Shown in pieces: positions 33,250 to 44,079 of a stretch of 64,000 nt of DNA. The position numbers and the translations under genes were made by a program. Within the stretch, counting starts at the first letter, position 1; every line of letters starts with the position of its first letter. The notes beneath the pieces are model-generated. The model was given only the letters and a program-made list of their open reading frames with translations, had not been told where the DNA came from and searched no databases. This DNA comes from Shinisaurus crocodilurus (taxonomy: Eukaryota > Chordata > Lepidosauria > Squamata > Shinisauridae), in the NCBI GenBank assembly GCA_021292165.1, contig CM037879.1, positions 243,351,797 to 243,415,796 on the forward strand, given 5' to 3'.

Positions 33250-33900
33250 TGGTGTTGAACGCAGACTAAGAAGCCTCACAGCGCACTTTCCGCGCTCGCG
33301 TGCCCAGGACTGCACCTTCGGGCCCCTCCTCCGCCCACCTCTGTGTTATCTGGTCGTCTGGGCAGACGTGCGACAGGGAAGGGGAATAACAATATCCCGG
33401 CTGGCCCCGCTGGTGGCACAGGCAGGGCCTCCGCCGCGTCGGTCTCCAGGGTCTCGCCCGCCCTGCGCCTACCCGAGCCGCCGCCGCCGCCGCCGCCGCC
33501 ATCGGGATCCCGGGCAAAGACCGCGGGCAATTCTTTTCACTCCACCGGCTCCCACGGCCCGGTCAAAATCCCCGCGCTCCAGACCATCTCAGTCAAGCCC
33601 AGACCTCAGCTCCAGGGCCGGAGACGATGGCACCAACTGCCCCGGAGCGGAGGCGCTTACGGGGGAAGGAGGAAAGAAAGGCCACGCCCCGTCTCCCTTT
33701 GAAAGCCGAGCTCGGCTATCGATGCCATCGGCGTTCTATTCACCCTAAGAGGCCCCCAGAGTGCCGGAAGCCGAGGCTGTTGCCTAGCAACGGGGCGCGT
33801 CGTGGTGGATGTTCCGCCTGGAGCTGCGGTGCTTGGATGTCCCCTTTCCCTCCCCGGGGAAATAGAGCCAGAGCCCCGACGGCGAAACGGGCTTTGGGCG
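33250..33900 (-). promoter_or_regulatory. POC1B: CpG-rich promoter region of POC1B
   Basis: A CpG-dense block spans and precedes POC1B exon 1, unlike the AT-rich surroundings. No TATA box stands out. Transcription start is inferred upstream (right) of 33502. Plus-strand ORFs here (for example at 33627) have no recognisable family and look like GC-rich chance frames, though a divergent transcript cannot be excluded. The boundaries are approximate. Confidence 0.7.
33473..33502 (-). CDS. POC1B: POC1B coding exon 1
   Basis: ATG followed by seven GCG codons, GCT and CGG, then donor CGG|GTAGGC. This ten-residue start (Met, eight Ala, Arg) joins in frame to exon 2 (EDPILI). The short N-terminus before 'ED' matches the POC1 family layout. 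The GCG run is a trinucleotide repeat in coding sequence. No other in-frame ATG lies just upstream. Confidence 0.82.
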
Positions 33901-36900
33901 AGCATGTTTTGGCTGGAAAAGCTGCTAGGGCGCTGGGGTCACAGGAGGGAGGTGAAGGCAGCTGTCCCGGTTGGACTTCCAGTCTTAGCAAGTACCAGAG
34001 GAGGAGCAAACTTTTTTTAAAATTGTACAATGTTTACAATGTTTAAATTGTTTTAAATTGTACAATGTCTTGATGGCTTTTTAGCAAATAAGGGTATAAA
34101 ATGTTAATTAGCACTGTTAGTCTGCTTCTGGCACGTTAAAGACTGGCACGGTGTTCTTATTGCTATGCTTGTTTTAATTCTGACATAATTTCAATATTAT
34201 AGATGATTTAATTGTATTTTTAATTTTGTAGATCTCTATATGTTTTAATTGTGTTAATTGTGTATATGTTTAATTTTAATGTTGTAAAGCTGCCTTGAGT
34301 CCTAGTACTGGGGAAATGGTGGGATATAAAAATAATAATAAAGACTAATACATTTATTCTGGCATCAGCTTTCATATACACTGTCTACACCACATGCATG
34401 AAAGGTTTGCCTCAAGTTGGCAGATCTATATGAACATTCAGTGGGGGGAGGTGTGGGGGGGTTCCTAGCAGGGGTGGGCAACTTGTGGCACTCTGGATGT
34501 TTTGGCCTACAACTCCCATCAGCCCTAACCAGCACAGCCAATGGTGAGAGATCATGGCAGTTGGAGGCCAAAACATCTGGAGGGCCACCACAAGTAGCCT
34601 ACCGCTGTATGCAAAACATAGAGACAGTGATTATTATCTTAACCATTGTATTTCAATTCCCATTGACATCACTGTTTCCTCCCACTCCCACCCACTGAAG
34701 CGTGTCTATATAGATCTGCCAACTTAAGGTTAACACTCCATGCATCTGATGAAGGGGAGTGTCCATGAATGCTGGGGCCAGAATACAGCCCCCCCCCATC
34801 TTTAAGGTGCTACAAGACTCTTTGTTGAAAGGTGGGGCCAGAATATATATTTTTGCATTTTAAAATGCCACAAGACTCTTTGTTGTCTTAGCAAGCAGTA
34901 AAGCAGTGTCTCAATTGCACCACTTCATGCTGCCTGGCAGACAGGGAGACTATAATTTCTCTATGCTTGCTCATAAGAACAATTCCCCACTTGCAGAGAA
35001 AGTTAAAATAATGAAAAAAGCAAAGCTTGTGTACCTGGACTTCCCCAGTGGTGGCATCAGGGCAGGACTCTGGGGCAGAAGTCCAGAGCTCTACTCAGAA
35101 GGAGCAGCGGGGGGGGGGGGGGGGACAGACAGCAGCAAGCACAGCAGGGCTGGTTTACCACATTTTAAAGTAATACATATTACCATCAAGAGAGCCCCCA
35201 CCCGCCCCCAACCTGCCTGCCATGAGACCATTAAGGGCTGGTCTAGAATTATTGTGCTGTCCTAATGGACTTCCATCCCCTGCTCTCCCCCCAGGCCTGC
35301 AATAAATAATGCTGCTTCTTGCAAAGATATCATCCAAGAAGAAGAAGAAGAAACCTTGATCGGTGCTGGCTATAAACTGAATTTTAGCTTCAAAACTGAA
35401 GTTGTGACAATTTGACTTGGTAGAAGAATGGCTTCCTAGTTTTTTTGTTCAAGTACACTTGTGCCCCCAAGCAGGATGCCTAGCCTGTACCATGATCTAC
35501 AATTATAAGTTAGGCAGAAATAGAACAGAAACTCAACTGCTGAGTTTTCTGGCACAGGAGTTGTGTCAGCAAAAAAAGATGGCAACACTTCTCCAAATTC
35601 TACCCACCATTATTTGATACGTTATAATTAACATACATTTTCCAGAATAGGTTGGTAGAGGCAACTGCAGTGAAAGAACAAGGGCTTTGATAGTAGAAAG
35701 TGATAGCAACTGAACCTTGCTTCGGCTATGATTGAGGCATGGTTTTGACATGATAAGTTCTGCTCTCTCTTTTTTTAGCCCCCCAAGAAACAGGTTTTCT
35801 TCTTAGCCTCCATGACCATCTTGCCAGTTGGAAAGACTGGCTATAAGTATTTTAATAAATGGTGCTCCTACTCAAAACATCAGTACAGCAACAACCATGA
35901 TATTAGGAACATACTGCAAATCTGCTTCTGCACAGTGCCCAGATCTATGCCTGTTGACTCAACTAAGTCTTGTTGTGTTCAACAAAGCCCAAGCCCAAAG
36001 TCTGCATTTTAGTAAATATCCTCAAGCAGTGAAATTTGCCACAAAAATATAATCCACTACAACCTGAATATAAACATATTTGCAGGAGCTTTTTTGTTGT
36101 CCAATTATGCTAATTCAACCTAAAGTTTTCAACTTTAAAATCTACCATTTTAAAAGGGAGCTGGTTCATTAATACTTATGGACACAGGACAGCAAAGTAC
36201 TTGAAGTTTAAAAAAAAAACAACCTCCAACCCTCCACTAAATAAAGACACACTTCTATCCAAGAAGTTTGCTTCCCTTTCATGAAAACCAAGATCTGGAG
36301 GAATCGGAGACTGTCGACAGTCTTGCTGCATGATATTAGGGAGACAAACTAAATAGAGATACACACTTCTTTCCAACAAGTTTGTGTCCCTTTCACGAGG
36401 AACAAGAGCAGGAGGAAACAGACTGTCTACAATCCTCTTGCATGATTTTAGGGAGGTATACATCCCATTTTCTCCATGTTCTCTCCTTCCATCTTGCATC
36501 TCCACTGAAATCTCAACACAAAGCAGGATGCTCAGACAAGTGCAGGTCCAGAATGCTTAGACTGGGACCAGAGAAAGTCAGGCTGCCTGGAACCCCATTA
36601 GGAGTAGGGACACCAGAGAGCAATGTATTCAGTGTATAACTATTAAAATAATAAGTTTTCAAAATGCAGTAGTTCCGTTCAAGAACATCCCATTCACATC
36701 CCAACCCACTAGGAATTTTCATACAGTGTGTTCCAAATCACAACATTGAACTTCAACCATTAGGTGAAAATTGGAGGGCATGAGATGACTCCCAGTTTTC
36801 ATTATATTAATCTTTAAAAGATTGTTCTCAGCAGCTCCATGTTTAAGATACATTGAGAAAGCAGTTCCAGCAGACTTTTTTTTTCAATATTCCATGCAAT

Positions 36901-37900
36901 CAGAAGGTAGCAAACTGTATGTAATTCCATCATGCAATTCCCACCATAACTATTACTCAGCATCAAGGCTCTAATGTATGATCAGACTACAGCTGTATTT
37001 CCCGCTGAGGCCAATGGGACTGGGCTGTTAAAGGGAAACCAACAAACAATATCTAAGCTATATTTAGTAGACTCTAGGCTTAAGTGGGTTCCATAATATT
37101 TCTAACCAGAAAGCGTTCCTGTGGCACATTATAAAGAAGGCTTAACATTTATTGTGGCACATACTTTCAGGAGTCCATCCTCAGCTGGCAGGTTACACAC
37201 ATAGGTAGGTCCCTATACTTTATTGTAACTAAACCAAATTACATGTGATTGAAATAATCTCATATTCTTCCCTTGCTTACCCATGCATCCCTTCCCTTCC
37301 CCCATTTCCCTGTGTCTATTTTAGATTGAAACCCTTTGAGGTAGGGGCCTGTCATACCTGTAATTAGCATTACACAATCTTTCTAGCTGTGTCTTTGAAG
37401 TTCTTTTGATGTTAACCGTGTCCATTTGTTCTGCTCAGAGATTGACCTGGCTGTTTGGCCTATATAAAACAATAGAAGGGCATTGTCAGCAGGTGATGGC
37501 CTATCACATTGGAGGATAAATAGGTGAATAAGGTCCTGATGTTATGGCTGATACTAGATCTCATTTCATTGCCATAGCAGATAGGGGGAGACGAGACCTG
37601 GCATCCATGTTTCACATTTTAGTTCCTGGATTTATGTGTTTATTTGGTGGGCTATCACAGCTGCTGAGTGTTTCTAATGTGCCATTCGTTTCCCCTTCTT
37701 TATCTGGGCAAATCCATATTACAGTACCATGTTGTAATGTAGCCACTACTGCTATTCAAATGGTATCTTAAATTTGTTAGTTTAGGGGAGATCACACATC
37801 AACGTGCTAATGAAATTTGATCAGGTGTGCCACCTAGTGTCCATATTCCAGCTAGCCTATTGCTATTTTCACAATCTATTAGTTCTCAGAATCTTAGCTT
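33503..37900. other. Upstream intergenic region with small repeats
   Basis: Beyond the CpG block no gene is recognised. It holds a LINE-like 3' tail (34255-34345, 'gctgccttgagtcc ... aataataataaag'), a hAT-type MITE (34469-34607), a repeat fragment with 'aaggtgctacaagactctttg' (34740-34880), a G-run at 35108-35123 and a GAA run at 35336-35351. A further fragment similar to the 'ccacaagactc' repeat is at 37105-37190. The remainder shows no structure to me. Confidence 0.5.
34469..34607. mobile_element. hAT-type MITE
   Basis: 139 bp with CAGGGGTGGGCAACTTGTGG at the left and 'ccacaagtagcctaccgctg' at the right as inverted ends. The inner 'acatctggagggcca', 'tggatgttttggcctacaactcccat' and complements form a foldback. 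No clear 8-bp duplication. Confidence 0.7.
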
Positions 37901-37904
37901 TAGG

Positions 37905-39819
37905 CAGGTGTGAAGGTCCTGCCACGGTCGAGTGGACCAGTCTCGGTCAGCCGAGTCCAAGGTCCAAAATGGTTGCGATCGAGTTCCCGAGTCACTCCAA
38001 AGCGGGGCTGGGGAGGAGTCTCCCTGAGAGAAGAGAGCTGCCTTCTCCCGGAGACCCTCCCGCTCCCTCCATGGGCCACCGCCGCCGCCGCCCCCACTTA
38101 CCATAGGTGGGTCCTTCCCTCGTCCCTGCTCCTGCCGCCGCCGCTGCCACACCAGGGACGCATTACGAGCCCTCCCTGGGTTTGTAGTTCTCCGCGGCGG
38201 CGGCGGCGCGGCCCGATCTCGCTCTTTCTGAGCGGCGCGGAGAGTGAGTTGCCCTCGCCGCCGCCGCCGCCTCCCGCTCACCGCCATCTCCCTCGCAGCA
38301 GCCGCCATCGTATGTGACACGCCGGGACCCTGCTCCGGCGCGCTTGGCCGCCGCCGCCGCCGCTTTAAACAGAGCGGCGGCAGCCAAGCGCGCCGGAGCA
38401 GGGTCCCGGCGCGTCACCTCCGCCGCGCCGGGACCCTGCTCCGGCGCGCTTGGCTGCCGCCGCTCTATTTAAAGCAGCGGCGGCCAAGCGCGCCGGAGCA
38501 GGGTCCCGGCGCGTCACTTCCGCCGCGCCGGGACCCTGCTCCGGCGCGCTTGGCCGCCGCCGCTTTAAACAGAGCGGCGGCAGCCAAATTGGCTGCTGGA
38601 GGCTGCAATTGGAAACAGAAGAAGGTGCATAACCATTTCCCAGTGAGCTGTTTTCCCTCTCTTAATCCCCCCCAGCTGTCTTTTTTTTCCCTGCAGAGGA
38701 AAAAGATATGGGGGTGGCCCGAAACTTTTTCTTTTGAGGGGAGTAGAAAAATGGCCAGCAGGGAAAGGGCTAAGCACCTCCCTTTCACCCACCCACCCTC
38801 CACTCCTGATTTCAGCTTCTAGTGATAGCCTTTAGTTTTTAAAAAATAATAAAGGGGGGGGGGATTACATGAAACTTAAAGCGCTCTGTTTAAAGCGGCG
38901 GCGGCCAAGCGCGCCGGAGCAGGGTCCCGGCGCGTCACCTCCGCCGCGCCGGGACCCTGCTCCGTCGCGCTTGGCCGCCGCCGCTTTAAACAGAGCGGCG
39001 GCAGCCAAATTGGCTGCTGGAGGCTGCAATTGGAAACAGAAGAAGGTGCATAACCATTTCCCAGTGAGCTGTTTTCCCTCTCTTAATCCCCCCCCAGCTG
39101 TCTTTTTTTTCCCTGCTGAGGAAAAAGATATGGGAGTGGCCCGAAACTTTTTCTTTTGAGGGGAGTAGAAAAATGGCCAGCAGGGAAAGGGCTAAGCACC
39201 TCCCTTTCACCCATCCACCCACCCTCCACTCCTGATTTCAGCTTCTAGTGACAGCCTTTAGTTTTTAAAAAATAATAAAGGGGGGGGGGATTACATGAAA
39301 CTTAAAGCGCTCTGTTTAAAGCGGCGGCGGCCAAGCGCGACGGAGCAGGGTCCCGGCGCATCACCTCCGCCGCGCCGGGACCCTGCTCCGGGGCGCTTGG
39401 CTGCCGCCGCTCTGTTTAAAGCGGCGGCGGCCAAGCGCGACGGAGCAGGGTCCCGGCGCGTCACCTCCGCCGCGCCGGGACCCTGCTCCGGCGCGCTTGG
39501 CTGCCGCTGCTCTGTTTAAAGCGGCGGCGGCCAAGCGCGCCGGAGCAGGGGCGCGGCGGAGGTGACGCGCCGGAAGTGATGACGGGACCGGCGCGGGCGG
39601 CGTGATGGCGTGCGATGGCGGCGGCGGTAGCTGGGAGCGGGTGGCGGCGAGGGAGACAGCGACGGCGGTGACGTGAGTGGCGGCGGAGTCATTGGGCTCG
39701 AGTCCCAAGTCGAGTCTCGAGTCCCATTGAAAAAATTGGGACTCGAGTGGGACTCGAGTCAAAGGGGGGACTCAGTCGGACTCGCGAGTCGAGTCGTCGA
39801 GTCCGAGTCCCCATCCCTG
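37905..39819. mobile_element. hAT-like element containing a GC-rich tandem array
   Basis: Bounded by an exact 8-bp duplication GCTTTAGG (37897-37904 and 39820-39827). Termini are CAGGTGTGAAGGTCC and, at the right, GGACTCG...CCATCCCTG, i.e. weak inverted ends. The interior is extremely GC-rich, full of palindromes, and contains a tandem duplication of about 421-426 bp. The many plus- and minus-strand ORFs are alanine/proline/arginine-rich artefacts of GC repeats, not genes. Confidence 0.75.
38320..39590. repeat. GC-rich palindromic tandem array
   Basis: At least ten inverted and direct copies of a module with GGGACCCTGCTCCG (or its complement) next to (CGC)n-like 'ttggccgccgccgc'. The segment with 'aaattggctgctggaggctg' occurs at about 38586 and 39006 with a period near 421 bp, each followed by an A-rich G-run end ('aataataaagggggggg'). 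Confidence 0.85.
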
Positions 39820-39827
39820 GCTTTAGG

Positions 39828-42231
39828 AAATACAACATTTCAGTGTCCTGAAAATGGAAATACAGGTAAGTATATTTTTAGCCTTTGTATCAAAATGCTT
39901 AAAAAAGAAAAGCTTACCTCACCTAGTTTTTCTAGTTTTAGAAGATTTAACTTCTAACTTAGCTTCTACTTTATCTACATTGGTTCACACACGGAGCATT
40001 TAATCCTCATGGTATCAACATTTCCCTCACTTCACATCACTTGGCATGCCAGCTACTGTACCCTAAAAATTAGCCTTGCATATGGGCATGAAGCAAGATG
40101 TGCACATTTGAGAGATTTGTATCCCATCTTTCAGCCAAGCTTCCATTTGTGCTTGCAAGGCCAGGACCAGTGTTTCAAACAAGTCTCATGAAGTTAACAT
40201 ATTCTCTCCTATAACAGGAAATGGGAGCCAGTTAGCTCCTGAATAGCTGAGAAGCAATATCAAAGATCAAAAGTATGCAGACCGAGCTACTTAAGTGTGG
40301 ATCAAGCATACCCACTGAAGAGTATTATTGAGTGGATTTGTATCCGCTTTTCAGCAGAAGTGGCTCACAGTATAGTAAGATACGCTTAAAACAAAACCCA
40401 CCCCAGCCCAGCTGGAGAAGGAGCCTGGTATGTCTTTGTCTGCCTGCCTGCCTGCTTCTCTCTGCATCTGGAGCTAACCCCGCCAAATTACTACCTTAAA
40501 ATGTCATACCACTTTTCAGACTTCCTACTTGGCGAAGACACCTTTTAATAGCCTTTGATGCAAACAAGGAATTCATTTCTGGTGTCATTTGTCATTTGTT
40601 GCATATTCGTAATACCAGTACATCAAGGAATGCTGTACAAACTAGATCAGCATGTGTTCAATGGCCATTATTCCTATAGATTTCCACCATTTGTAATCAC
40701 GTACTCCGGATAATAAACCAATAGGAACAATATCCTTGCATAATGAAATTAGTTCAAATTCTACATTTTGTAAATGTGTGCAGCATTTCAAGTGTAATTA
40801 CTACTACTTACATCTAGATACATCAAGTTTTACTTACCTTGCAATATTTGCAACATCTGGTAATTTCTGCAAAATAAAAGTTGATGAAAAACAAAAGCAG
40901 CTCTGTTATGTGGAGATATGAACAGAGATTTGTTCACTATTTTAGAGCCCACTATAATAGAAATCTTGGCACTCCACTCATAATTCAAACAAAGATACAA
41001 GTTTTGCTTTATTAAAAATCTATATTTAAAAATATTGTTTTCCTCAATTATGTATCGTTACATGCTACCATGTTTGCGAGACGTGAAAAGTTCAAGACCC
41101 AATGCTACAGAGGTTAATTTCCTTTGGGTGAGAGCACACTGGAGACTTATGGCATCTTTATATTTGTTTTATTTACAAACACACAAGTGGAGCGAATTAA
41201 AAGCACTTCTACAACATATAGCTAGTCTGCCAGCCCTACAGCTGAAGACACTTTACCTCCAACAAATTCAATTTGGTCTCTTTCTTCCCAAATTTGAGCT
41301 GCAACAACTAGCTCCAAACTGTTCATCTCCTTCTAGCTTGGTGGGTGATAAATTAGTCGCTATCAGGAAAACATCAGTCATTTGCTCCTATTGATCCCTA
41401 AAGGCAGCCTAAAAATAATTTTAAATAAAATTAAGCACCAGCCTATTAGCAATAGCAAGCCATTAGCTTGCTGATGTATGGGACAAGGATGAACCATACC
41501 CACACAAATGGGTAGGTGGCCTGGGGAACAAAATAAAGAGGTTCTAACAAGAGGTAGAATAGGATGTAAATATTAATCATGATCTTTTCTGAAGTGTGGC
41601 ACAGTTGAGGTTGCAAAGTAGGCGAGTGGTAGAGCAATTTCAAAATGCTTCAGTCATACACACACTTCATACAATTTAAATATTGATACAGACCTGTACT
41701 GCAGATGTTCAGTACACCAAGCAGAATGCAGCCTAACTGCTATGTACTGTAACCTGCCAGATTGTTGATAACATTCCTCTTTTTACAGCCCCAGAAAGGC
41801 AGCCAACCAAGGAGGTTTATGAAGGCACTGGTGGGCCATAATGGTGAATTCCATTTAGCTTGGGGGTCACAGGTTTGTACTAATACAGGCTTGCAGAAAA
41901 GTAGCATGTACCTCAATGGAAGTAAGAATTGGCAATGAGGAGAAGACTTCTCAGTAAAGCAAAACCACAGCAAGGAGGAGTACTTTGGCCAAAATCCAGA
42001 GAGCTATGAAACCAAGTCTGCATGCCCAAGGTGGCTTGAGTTTCTCAAACTGCAGTTCCCATGCCACAGAGGAAGCCAGATTTGAACTGCCATGCCATCT
42101 CACACCTGCTGCACCATTTTATAATTTTATGTGGAGTGGATACATTTTTCTCCCTCTCAGAGTAGGATACAGAGTCAACCCAATGACACTGTCTCAACAG
42201 ACAAAAGGAAGTACTTCATATAATGTGTAAG
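39828..42231. other. Intergenic, nothing recognised
   Basis: AT-rich sequence without recognisable coding exons or repeats. A 119-codon plus-strand open frame at 41035-41394 has no motif I know and no supporting splice or family evidence. Confidence 0.5.
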
Positions 42232-42860
42232 GGAATTCACTGCCACAAGATGTGATGACAGCTACCAGCTCAGATAGCTTTAAGGGGAATTCAACAAATT
42301 CATGGAGAATAAAAATCAACAGCAATTAGCCAATGCAGCCAACTGGAACTTCCAGGTTCAGAGGTAATATACCTTTGTATAGCACAGGGTTTTTTTGTTT
42401 GTTTTTTAAATTTTAGGCCTGCGGGCCAAATCTAACCCACCTGGGTTCCCCAAAAGGCCCCTTTCCCTTCCCCTTACTGTTTGATGGCCTTCTGGCTTTT
42501 GCACCATTTTTCCCATTCTAAAAGACTGAACTGTATCTTCTAAGGCTTAGTTACTGGCAATAACAGCTTTAAGCTAAAATGTGCTAGTATTTTTGGTATT
42601 TTGGCCTTGCTCCTTTTACCTTTGATACTGCCCACCACTGGAATGTGGCTGCCTAGAGTCTGAAATTATATTTGGCCCTCAGGCTGAAAGAGGTTTAACA
42701 CCCCTGGTATAGTAGATGCTAGGGGCCCAATAGGAGAGAGCTGTTCATGTCCTACTTGAAGGCTTCCTAGAATTATTCATCTGGCCACATACATTTAGAA
42801 ACAGGATAATGGACTAAATGGCCCCTTGTTCTGATTAGCCTTGCTCAATCTTACGTTTTT
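42232..42860 (+). mobile_element. CR1 LINE 3' fragment, split by a hAT
   Basis: 42232-42340 is similar to the CR1 C-terminal/3' sequence at 56.12-56.2 kb ('gggaattcactgccacaagatgtgatg', 'caacaaattcatggag'). The 3' end resumes at 42715 ('ggataatggactaaatggccccttg'). The gap is a small hAT. Confidence 0.75.
42385..42706. mobile_element. Small hAT element inside CR1
   Basis: 322 bp, ends CAGGGT... and ...TTTAACACCCCTG, with near-identical 8-bp flanks GTATAGCA (42377-42384) and GTATAGTA (42707-42714). Contains 'ctgcgggccaaatctaacccac' and 'tttggccctcaggctgaaagag', the two ends of a foldback hAT MITE. Confidence 0.8.
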
Positions 42861-43640
42861 TTTAAAGTAAAGAACTACTTTGCATGCACATATTCCGGGG
42901 CTTGCCTAAAGAAGCTATTTGGAGTCCAGCCCAAAACAGTCAGTCAGTTTTGAAATTCAAGACATTCACTCATAAACCTGTTTTACTATACCAGGGTGAA
43001 ATATGGCATTTACACATGCTGTCAGAGAACAGCAGCATAAATAAAAATAAAATACTCCTGTAATAGTACAGAAATAACTCCACCATGCATACCTCTCCAT
43101 TACAGAGACATAGCTGCCCTTAGTCTTGTTCTATGCAAAATGCAGTCCAGGATATACGGTATCCCTCTCTTAACCAGAAGTAGCTATGGGTGGAGTCCCT
43201 AAGTTCACCTCCAAAGGGAGAAAGCAGCGTTGTTTCTGATTAAGCTGTGAGAAGTCAGTAGATCAACTCCTCTGAAAGAGCAGGGACAGATCACCCTTGT
43301 GATTTCTGATGAGTAGCAAACAGGCAGAGCAGCGAAGAGGCAATTCCTATAAAAGTTGTCTGGTCAGATCATGGACTATATATGCTCCCAACCAGAAAAC
43401 TGCATATCTAGGCACCAGGCTTCTCTTTTCAGACCAATGATAACTTTTATATAGTGTTCACAGAATACAGCATTTTTCCAGTTTTCTCCCCCAAACATTC
43501 CCCCCCCACACACAATTTTTTTAACAGAAAAATTGGAAATTTTGGGAACACAAAGAATTCCTACAAAATATTTTCTCTTTTGGAATGAGTGAAATGCTTT
43601 TTAAAGTCAAGGTTCACTCAGTCAAAAAGTGTAGTGTGAA
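42861..43640. other. Intergenic, nothing recognised
   Basis: No exon, RNA gene or clear repeat seen apart from a short C-run near 43500. Confidence 0.5.
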
Positions 43641-43647
43641 GGTTTTT

Positions 43648-43808
43648 ATGTGGCTTACGCTGGCTCAGCTTGTCTGAGCGTGGAAAGCTAAGCAGGGTCA
43701 AGCCTGGTTATTACTTGGATGGGAGACCCCTCCTCTATGCATTGAGCAGGGGGTTGGACTCGATAGCCTTGTGTAGGCTCCTTCCAACTCTATGAAATCT
43801 ATGAAATA
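43648..43808 (+). mobile_element. 5S rRNA-headed SINE with CR1-like tail, copy 2
   Basis: Nearly identical to 18232-18390. The 5S-like head at 43674-43728 has AGCTAAGCAGGGTC and TACTTGGATGGGAGACC. The CR1-like end reads GGTTGGACTCGATAGCCTTG ... CTTCCAACTCTATGAA, and the terminal 8-bp repeat (ATGAAATCT) ends in an A-rich tail, as in CR1-mobilised elements. Two independent loci with the same junction show it is a dispersed family. Confidence 0.87.
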
Positions 43809-44079
43809 AAACAATCTACATTAGAGAATGCTAATCCCTGTGTATACTGTAGAGTTCAATGTTTCCAGTGTTATAAAGTTTAACTTGATATCTAAATATG
43901 GTGCTAGTACTTAATATCATGACTGTATGAGATTGTGTAAAAACACTTCCGTTTACTACAAAATTTGTGGTTGAGTTTCAACTTTTACCATGCTTCTCAG
44001 ATGACAAGCTTAAATACATGTGCTCAGGAGCATAGGGTGCAGCAGCCCCCGTGGCTTTGAAGCCACTGTGGCACTGTCA

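Noticed and set aside
1272..33502. Assignment to POC1A
   Set aside because: GEST/LSQH residues look POC1A-like, but the VWSxY and HTHWVRCAK segments and the adjacent ATP2B1 gene favour POC1B.
33627..34046. Plus-strand 139-codon frame in the CpG island as a divergent gene
   Set aside because: Arg/Pro/Ala-rich GC chance frame with no recognisable family or splice pattern. A divergent transcript remains possible but unsupported.
37886..39762. Many Ala/Pro/Arg-rich open frames on both strands
   Set aside because: They follow GC-rich palindromic repeats and mirror each other on both strands; no codon-level evidence of coding.
41035..41394. 119-codon plus-strand frame as a gene
   Set aside because: Stand-alone frame in AT-rich intergenic DNA, no domain, no promoter or splice evidence.
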